Shown: piece by piece, positions 59,486 to 64,000 of the stretch | Layout: the number at the start of each line of letters is the position of its first letter | Numbering within the stretch: the stretch's first letter is position 1 | Source of the DNA: Nonomuraea guangzhouensis | GTDB lineage: Bacteria; Actinomycetota; Actinomycetes; Streptosporangiales; Streptosporangiaceae | NCBI RefSeq assembly: GCF_019396345.1 | Contig: NZ_JAHKRM010000015.1 | Span: 237,642-301,641 of the forward strand | Direction: 5' to 3' | Length of the DNA: 64,000 nucleotides | Translations under genes and position numbers: made by a program | The notes under the pieces: model-generated | Told to the model about the DNA's origin: nothing | What the model saw: only the letters and a program-made list of their open reading frames with translations | Databases searched by the model: none

Positions 59486-59680
59486 ATGATGGAGATCAAG
59501 GCAGACACGACGGTGTGCATCGGTGCGGGCATGTGCGCGCTGACGGTGCCGGCGATATTCGACCAGAGCGAGGACGAGGGGACGGTGGTGGTCCTTGACT
59601 CCACCCCACCGGCCGAGCTGGAGGACGCCGTCCGCCGCGCCGTGACACTGTGCCCGTCCGGGGCCATTTCGGTGGTCTGA
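59486..59680 (+). CDS. 3Fe-4S ferredoxin
   Basis: 64 residues with the P450-type ferredoxin pattern: CIGAGMC, then a distant CPSGAI, so three cluster Cys as in 3Fe-4S proteins. It should supply electrons to the upstream P450, possibly reduced by the FAD oxidoreductase at 21.7 kb. ATG 59486 or 59489. Confidence 0.93.
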   Translation: MMEIKADTTVCIGAGMCALTVPAIFDQSEDEGTVVVLDSTPPAELEDAVRRAVTLCPSGAISVV

Positions 59681-60719
59681 GACACCATTCAGCACGGTTT
59701 TCACGTTTTTTCACGATTTGCCGGTTATTACCGCGCCGACGGCGGGTTCTCTCTTTTGTCGTACGTTCTGACTGGACCGCATTGTCTTACGGTCTGGCCA
59801 GGCCGGGGCACACCGCCGTCGACGCGGCTCCCTGCGCCTCACACCACACTCCACGGCCTCTCACGCCACGGCCACACCCTTCTGGGGCCCTCGCGCTATG
59901 GCTCCGTCGGCTCATGGCTCCAGAGCCTCACGCCCTCGTCCCTTGCGGCCCCTCGGCCCTGTGCTCCGAGTTCGCCTCCTCTCCGGCCCCATGCCGTCCG
60001 CCCCTGCGGCCCCCTCGGTCGCGTGCCCTGAGTTCATCTGCTCCACGGCCCTCGACCCCTCAGCCCTTGCAGCCCCCTCAGCTACGCGCCCTGAGTTTGT
60101 CTGCCCCACAGCCCTCAGCCCTGCGCTGAGCGGCCACGTTCCATGGGCGCTCAGGTCGGCCGTCGCAGTGTCAGCGGTCACCACGGCCCTCCATGCCGAT
60201 CGCTCGTGGGCAGCGGCAATCTGGCCACGGCCCGTGCCGCAAGCGCGCGACCCCGCCACGTCCCTCGCGGGACCTGGCGCCCCCGACCGCTCGCTCTACC
60301 ACTGCTCGCCTGCATGCTTCACGAAGCCAACCCCCGACCTGCGGCGCGACCCCTGCTTGACGCGGCCCCTCGGGGCGTGGGCCCTCTCAGGGCGGCTTCC
60401 CTCCGGGGCGGTCTTCTCCCGGATGGTCCTCTCCGGAGCAGTCCCCCCTCCGGGTTGGTCTCCCCTCCCGGGCGGTCTCCCCTCCGGGGCGTCCCCCTTA
60501 GGCGGCCCCCCAAGGCGGTTCCCCCGGGGCGCTCCCCCAGGCGGTCCCCCCACGCGGTCCCCACCGGGGGCGTTCCCCCCAACGCGGTCCCCGCCCGGGG
60601 CGCTCCCCAGGCGGTTCCCTCCCCAGGCGGTCTCCTCAAGGTGGTCCCCCAAGCAGGAGGCCTCTCCCAGGGTGGATCCGCACGTCGAAGGGCATGTGCT
60701 TTTTCACCCTCCATGTTGA
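59681..60719. repeat. Low-complexity, C-rich repeat region
   Basis: No gene is supported. 59850-60130 holds about three degenerate copies of a unit of about 64 bases containing GCCCTGAGTT and CCACRGCCCTC. 60370-60700 is a C-rich array of short units of type GGCGGTCCCCC, giving runs of C on the plus strand and G on the minus strand. Frames here yield only Pro/Gly/Arg repeat peptides. The G-rich strand could form quadruplexes. Confidence 0.75.
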
Positions 60720-60775
60720 TCGAATCTGTGTTCGTAGAACAGGTTGACACCGAGCGTGATCGAAATTATGTTCGA
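60720..60775 (+). promoter_or_regulatory. Promoter with two LexA-like (SOS) boxes
   Basis: A TTGACA -35 (60744-60749) and TATGTT -10 (60767-60772) are separated by 17 bases. Two boxes resemble the actinobacterial SOS consensus TCGAAC-N4-GTTCGA. Box 1 at 60720-60735 matches 10 of 12 positions. Box 2 at 60760-60775 matches 11 of 12 and covers the -10. Repressor binding would block transcription towards the HEPN gene 260 bases downstream. Confidence 0.7.
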
Positions 60776-60779
60776 CCTA

Positions 60780-61010
60780 GTGACGTGAGGCTCGCGGCTC
60801 ACGTCGTAGGACCTGGTCGCGGGCCGTTCGCTTCCCCCAAGCGAGACCCGCGATCAGGCTCCAGGGCGAAGGGCGTGTCCTCGTCGTCGGCGGAGACGAG
60901 TGGGCGCGTCCTGGCCGGACGGGGTGAGGGGAAGCTCCTCGTCCGGCCAGCCCGGCGGAATTGTCGGTGGTGTCTGCGAACGTTGACTCCACCGGCGGAG
61001 ACGCCGGGAG
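60780..61010 (+). ncRNA. Structured leader between SOS-type promoter and HEPN gene
   Basis: Four strong hairpins follow the promoter. GACGTGAG (60782-60789) pairs with 60798-60805. CCTGGTCGCGGG (60812-60823) pairs with 60847-60858, enclosing TCGCTT/AAGCGA. CTGGCCGGACG (60911-60921) pairs perfectly with 60940-60950. CCGGCG-GAGA-CGCCGG lies near 60992-61007. No ORF is credible. It is a long folded 5' leader or a separate small RNA. Confidence 0.5.
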
Positions 61011-61038
61011 CCGCCATGACTCCAAGGAGGCGCGCAAG

Positions 61039-61485
61039 ATGGCACAACGGCTCGGCGATACGCAGGGGCCCCGGCTGTCGCCCGCGGTGCGGGCACACCT
61101 GACGGATTCACGTTCCTGCCTGGCGGAGGCGGCGACCGCTCGCACCCCGGCATCCCGATATGTGGCAGCACATCTGGCAGCTCTGCGAGCGGCGGCGGCG
61201 ATCCTGGCCGCCCGTCCCCGCCCCATGGAAGGCCGCAGGCGCCGCCTGCGCAGCGCCTGGGAGCTGCTCCCAGAGGCGGAGCCCAGGCTCGCGGAGTGGG
61301 CCGCCTACTTCTCGGTGAGCGCCGCCAAGCGCGCCGCCGCCGAGGCCGGCATGGTCCGCGGCGTCAGCGCGGCCGACGCGGACGAGCTCCTGGCCGAGGC
61401 GGACACCTTCGTCGCCGTGGTGCAGGACATCCTGGGCGTCCCCGCTCAAGCCCAGCTCCCGGTCGAGGTCCCCCTGGCCGGCTGA
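61039..61485 (+). CDS. SAV_6107-type HEPN domain protein
   Basis: 148 residues, all helical, Ala-rich. AATARTPASRYVAAHLAALRAAAAILAAR followed by LRSAWELLPEAEPRLAEWAAYFSVSAAKR matches the actinobacterial HEPN-like family named after SAV_6107; its function is unknown. AAGGAGG at 61023-61029 precedes ATG 61039, which is preferred to TTG 60961. Upstream lies an SOS-type promoter and a long folded leader, suggesting DNA-damage control. Confidence 0.82.
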   Translation: MAQRLGDTQGPRLSPAVRAHLTDSRSCLAEAATARTPASRYVAAHLAALRAAAAILAARPRPMEGRRRRLRSAWELLPEAEPRLAEWAAYFSVSAAKRAAAEAGMVRGVSAADADELLAEADTFVAVVQDILGVPAQAQLPVEVPLAG

Positions 61486-62091
61486 CCACACCGCTCGCGC
61501 CGCCGGCACCGGCGGCGAGTGGGCAGCCGGACGTCTCCAACACGAGCGAACACGCCGACGCAGGCGAGGGACCCCCGAACACCCCGACCAAGTACGACCA
61601 CGCCAAACCGGCAAACGCGGAGCGAGTCGTTCCGACCGTTCGCGAACACGCCGACGGCAGACCGGTAGGAGGCAAGCGGGACATTCCAAGCGCGCACGAT
61701 CACACCGATGCTCGCGAGGCCCAATGCTCCGAACATGCATGCCCACGCCAAGCCGGCAAAGACGCCAAGCATGACGCCTCAAGCGAACGCGCCGACACGG
61801 GTGGGGCCGATTCTGAACGTGGGTGACCCGCCAAAGCCAGGCACCGGGGCTGGGCCCCTCAATCCGCATGCGATCGACGTACGTGCGTGCCCCTTTGGCG
61901 CGGGGGACGCTGGATACGGCCACACGGCGACGAAGGCGAGCCCGTGTGACTCGCCTTCGTCGCCGCGCTGAGCTGCTCGTCCTGCGCGTCCCGATCCCCG
62001 ACCTACGTGTCCAGACTCGCGCGCGTGCGAATCCCAACGTGACCGACACGCGATGTCCCGACAGGTTCGCGATGGCGCGACAGGGCGTCGT
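61486..62091. other. Gene-free gap with a perfect 16-bp hairpin
   Basis: A GC-rich inverted repeat near 61494-61519 may terminate the HEPN transcript. 61540-61800 has loosely repeated segments such as CGAACACGCCGACG and ACGCCAAACCGGCAAA. At 61925-61940 and 61950-61965 there is a perfect 16-bp inverted repeat with a 9-base loop, a terminator-like structure or a small RNA end. No coding sequence is supported. Confidence 0.55.
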
Positions 62092-62373
62092 TCACATCGG
62101 ATCGCACAGCGGTACGGTGCTGTAGTCCTCGCCGGCTACTGGGCGGATGTCTTGCCAGCGCACCCAGTGGGCCTCGCCCATGTGCTCGCTGCCGTCATCG
62201 GTGTTCACCGTCTGCGGCGGCCAGAGCAGGAACCCCCACCGTTCTCCTTCCGCATCGCCCCACGCCAGCAGGTATCGCGCCTCACCGGTGCCGGTGGTCG
62301 GGAATATCGGCTCGGCATGTTCGACGATGGGCGGTCGCCACAATCCTGGTAGGCCCTTCGTGTCGAGATGCAT
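62092..62373 (-). CDS. Small hypothetical protein under a LexA-like box
   Basis: 93 residues, acidic, Trp-rich (WRPPIVEHAEP, LLAWGDAEGERWGFLLWPP, HWVRWQDIRP), no signal or membrane segment; no family recognised. ATG 62373 lies 6 bases from a TATAAT -10 (62380-62385), so the transcript is leaderless. A LexA-like box sits immediately upstream of the -10. Longer in-frame starts to 62484 would cross the promoter and are rejected. Confidence 0.65.
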   Translation of the reverse strand: MHLDTKGLPGLWRPPIVEHAEPIFPTTGTGEARYLLAWGDAEGERWGFLLWPPQTVNTDDGSEHMGEAHWVRWQDIRPVAGEDYSTVPLCDPM

Positions 62374-62379
62374 TGGTCC

Positions 62380-62400
62380 ATTATACGAACTGGCGTTCGA
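62380..62400 (-). promoter_or_regulatory. TATAAT promoter with LexA-like box
   Basis: The minus-strand -10 TATAAT is at 62380-62385. CGAAC-TGGC-GTTCG at 62386-62399 is a perfect inner match to the actinobacterial SOS box, 11 of 12 over the full consensus. It occupies the spacer between -10 and -35, an effective position for repression. Confidence 0.72.
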
Positions 62401-62912
62401 TACCGCTAGGGAGATCGCTTCCCTCGCCCCATCTGGGTGAACACCGCGGGTGGACCTATGTGACCGCGTCTGCGCGGTGAACATGCGCGGCCGGCCTTGC
62501 CGAGGGTGGATGTGCGCGGTTGGGGCATCAGCGAGGGGGAGAGGCCGCGAGTGAGCCTGCTGGTGGATCCGCCCGGCATGCGGTGGATCCGCCCGGCATG
62601 GCCTGACGCGGGGATGCGAGGTGTTCCGCCGGTGCGCGTGGCTGCTGTGCGAGGTGCCGACGGCTATGTGTGGCCGGCCTGCGCGGCGGAGGCCACGCGC
62701 GCGGCGGGTGAGGCGGAGATGTACGACCGGACGTGCGCAGTGTCGTCTCCGCCATTCGCGGTGTCGTCTCCGCCAGAGGAGTCCGGCGCCGCCATAGCGG
62801 GGGCTCGCTCATGCTGCCCCCCGGGGGGCAGCGCAGGCCGCCATAACGAGGGGTCGCTCATGCTGCCCCCGAGGGGTCGCACAGGCCGCCGTGCGCAAGC
62901 GGACATGAAAGC
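62401..62912. repeat. Gene-free gap with short direct repeats
   Basis: Contains the 19-bp direct repeat GGTGGATCCGCCCGGCATG at 62562-62580 and 62582-62600, a repeated GTGTCGTCTCCGCCA near 62738 and 62760, and a duplicated CGCTCATGCTGCCCCC near 62809 and 62857. Open frames are low complexity and unsupported. Confidence 0.6.
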
Positions 62913-62940
62913 GGGGCGCGCCGATCACATGGCGCGCCCC
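62913..62940 (-). terminator. Terminator downstream of bldD
   Basis: Perfect 10-bp stem GGGGCGCGCC (62913-62922) with 62931-62940 and an 8-base loop, 15 bases beyond the bldD stop on the minus strand. Confidence 0.75.
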
Positions 62941-62954
62941 GAAAACAGGAGTGG

Positions 62955-63449
62955 TCAGAAGGACTCGACGGCTCGGCGGGCCTCCGCGTCGAGGACGCCC
63001 CAGCTGATGAGCTCCTCGGTCAGCTCGCTGGGCGACTTGTCGTAGATCACGGCCAGGGAGCGCAGGTCTTCCTGGCGGATCGACAGGACCTTCCCGTTGT
63101 AGTCACCACGCTGGCTCTGGATGGTGGCCGCGTAGCGGGCGAGTGCCCCGGCCTTCTCCTTCGGCAGCGTCGCAAGGCGTTCCAGGTCGATCACAAGCTT
63201 GGGTGTCGGGCCGAGCGGGCTGGGCGCGGCACCGCCGGGCAGCAGCTCGGAGACGGGCACCCCGTAGAAGTCGGCAAGCTCGGCAAGCTTCTGAACCGTT
63301 ACAGCCCGGTCGCCACGCTCGTACGAGCCTACGACCACGGCTTTCCACCTGCCACGCGACTTCTCTTCGACTCCATGCAGGGACAGCCCCTGCTGGGTGC
63401 GGATGGCGCGGAGTCGTGCACCCAGCGACTTTGCGTACTCAGACGGCAT
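62955..63449 (-). CDS. bldD: BldD developmental regulator
   Basis: 164 residues. The N-terminal helix-turn-helix domain is YAKSLGARLRAIRTQQGLSL with GSYERGDRAVTVQKLAELADFYGV. The C-terminal domain carries the cyclic-di-GMP signature RGD-x8-RQ-x-D (RGDYNGKVLSIRQED). BldD with tetrameric c-di-GMP represses sporulation genes in streptomycetes. Its presence supports a filamentous, differentiating actinomycete. ATG 63449 is the start. A strong hairpin follows the stop. Confidence 0.95.
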   Translation of the reverse strand: MPSEYAKSLGARLRAIRTQQGLSLHGVEEKSRGRWKAVVVGSYERGDRAVTVQKLAELADFYGVPVSELLPGGAAPSPLGPTPKLVIDLERLATLPKEKAGALARYAATIQSQRGDYNGKVLSIRQEDLRSLAVIYDKSPSELTEELISWGVLDAEARRAVESF

Positions 63450-63933
63450 CGTGTGGCCCCCCGGCTCTCGTATGTAGCGCTCTCAGTAGATTGTGCTCCC
63501 TTGCGGCGAATGCCCGTGCCACCGGGGGGTGTGGTGCCTGGCTCGGCACCATCGGTAGCCATGGCTCTGGGTTTACCCCATAACGCCGCGCAGTGTGGTT
63601 ACGCACAGTGACGGTAAAGGGGTGGACGCCTAAGGTCAAGCTGATTGGAAAAAAGATGCCGAATCCGATCCGGGATGGAACGACTTAATAGCCCCTCTTG
63701 TCCCACTGGTAACTGTACTTCGCACCGTTTGCCCCAGTGACATGCATGGTGAAATCACCTCGAAATCCGTGTCAGTGATCGCGTAGAGGCCGAGGTGGGG
63801 AGCGGTGAGAGGGTCGGCGGGGAGCGGCCGGGGGAGGGCACCAGGGCGGGGCGGGCGCGCGACGATGGACGTCGGACAGCCCCATAAGTGGCGCCGGAGT
63901 CAGGCTTGGCGGGTTAGGATCATCACCGGAGAC
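63450..63933. promoter_or_regulatory. bldD upstream region with BldD-like site
   Basis: Divergent gap between bldD and the last gene. TTACGCACAGTGA at 63599-63611 differs at one position from the inner part of the published BldD consensus (TNACNCWGNGTNA), suggesting autoregulation. TTTACCCC and GTAAAGGGG flank it. Nothing else is recognised. Confidence 0.4.
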
Positions 63934-64000
63934 GTGGCCGCGCGTACGATCTTGAGCGACGTGTCTCCCAGGAAGACCCGCCGCAGCGGCCCCGCGTTGC
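63934..64000 (+). CDS. Start of an unidentified gene (partial)
   Basis: An open frame from GTG 63934 (or TTG 63952) runs off the right edge; about 22 residues are visible, basic and Ser/Arg-rich, too few to identify. A TAGGAT -10-like element lies at about 63914-63919 and GGAG at 63928-63931. In streptomycetes bldD neighbours pyrR, but the visible residues do not allow that call. Confidence 0.3.
   Translation, partial: MAARTILSDVSPRKTRRSGPAL

Noticed and set aside
59898..60719. Repetitive Pro/Gly/Arg ORFs in the C-rich region
   Set aside because: Low-complexity translations of short tandem repeats with no plausible start or ribosome-binding site.

Overview
This 64 kb window is very GC-rich, with many GTG starts and ATGA stop/start overlaps. 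It carries actinomycete hallmarks: a BldD regulator, a PASTA kinase beside an Rv2175c-type protein, ROK and LytTR regulators, and a P450 with its own ferredoxin. The gene content suggests a filamentous actinomycete, probably near the Streptosporangiales. That placement is inferred; no rRNA or tRNA is present to test it.

Layout. 1-6.6 kb: the end of a NarL-type kinase with its regulator, thiI, aroF preceded by an aromatic-rich leader peptide and strong hairpin, a molybdopterin oxidoreductase and a LytS/LytTR pair. 6.6-7.2 kb: a hairpin-rich region with no gene. 7.2-16.7 kb: nfo, then a purine/urate/allantoin operon (uraD, uraH, uricase, two xanthine dehydrogenase subunits, 8-oxoguanine deaminase, glycerate kinase, allB, alc). 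The molybdenum subunit of the dehydrogenase is absent. 16.7-25.9 kb: pknL, a thiO-thiS-thiG operon under a TPP riboswitch, an FAD oxidoreductase, an Rv2175c-like protein, thiE, a polyprenyl synthase and metF. 26-38.6 kb: secreted proteins, an L,D-transpeptidase, an IS630 remnant, a PCMT-like methyltransferase preceded by a Cys-rich peptide ORF, a two-component system, a secreted esterase and a penicillin-acylase-family enzyme.

38.5-55.8 kb is a glycan-utilisation island. A minus-strand operon holds an alpha-L-fucosidase, a sugar ABC transporter without an ATPase, and two aldo/keto reductases. A divergent plus-strand run has a GH97 enzyme, two secreted lyase-like proteins and a beta-helix gene broken by an IS605-type remnant. 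A ROK repressor with one alpha-galactosidase lies opposite a second alpha-galactosidase. A near-identical 23-bp box sits in both divergent promoters and is probably the ROK operator. A perfect LacI-type site accompanies only the first. Together the genes suggest uptake and breakdown of fucosylated, galactosylated polysaccharide.

55.8-59.7 kb: an intact IS200/IS605 element (TnpA and TnpB) whose right end supplies the last codons of a TetR gene, then a P450 and its ferredoxin. 59.7-64 kb: low-complexity DNA, a promoter with two LexA-like boxes and a heavily folded leader before a HEPN-domain gene, a leaderless small gene with a LexA-like box, and bldD with its terminator. Minisatellite-like repeats of 15, 18 and 33 bp recur between genes and inside several proteins.
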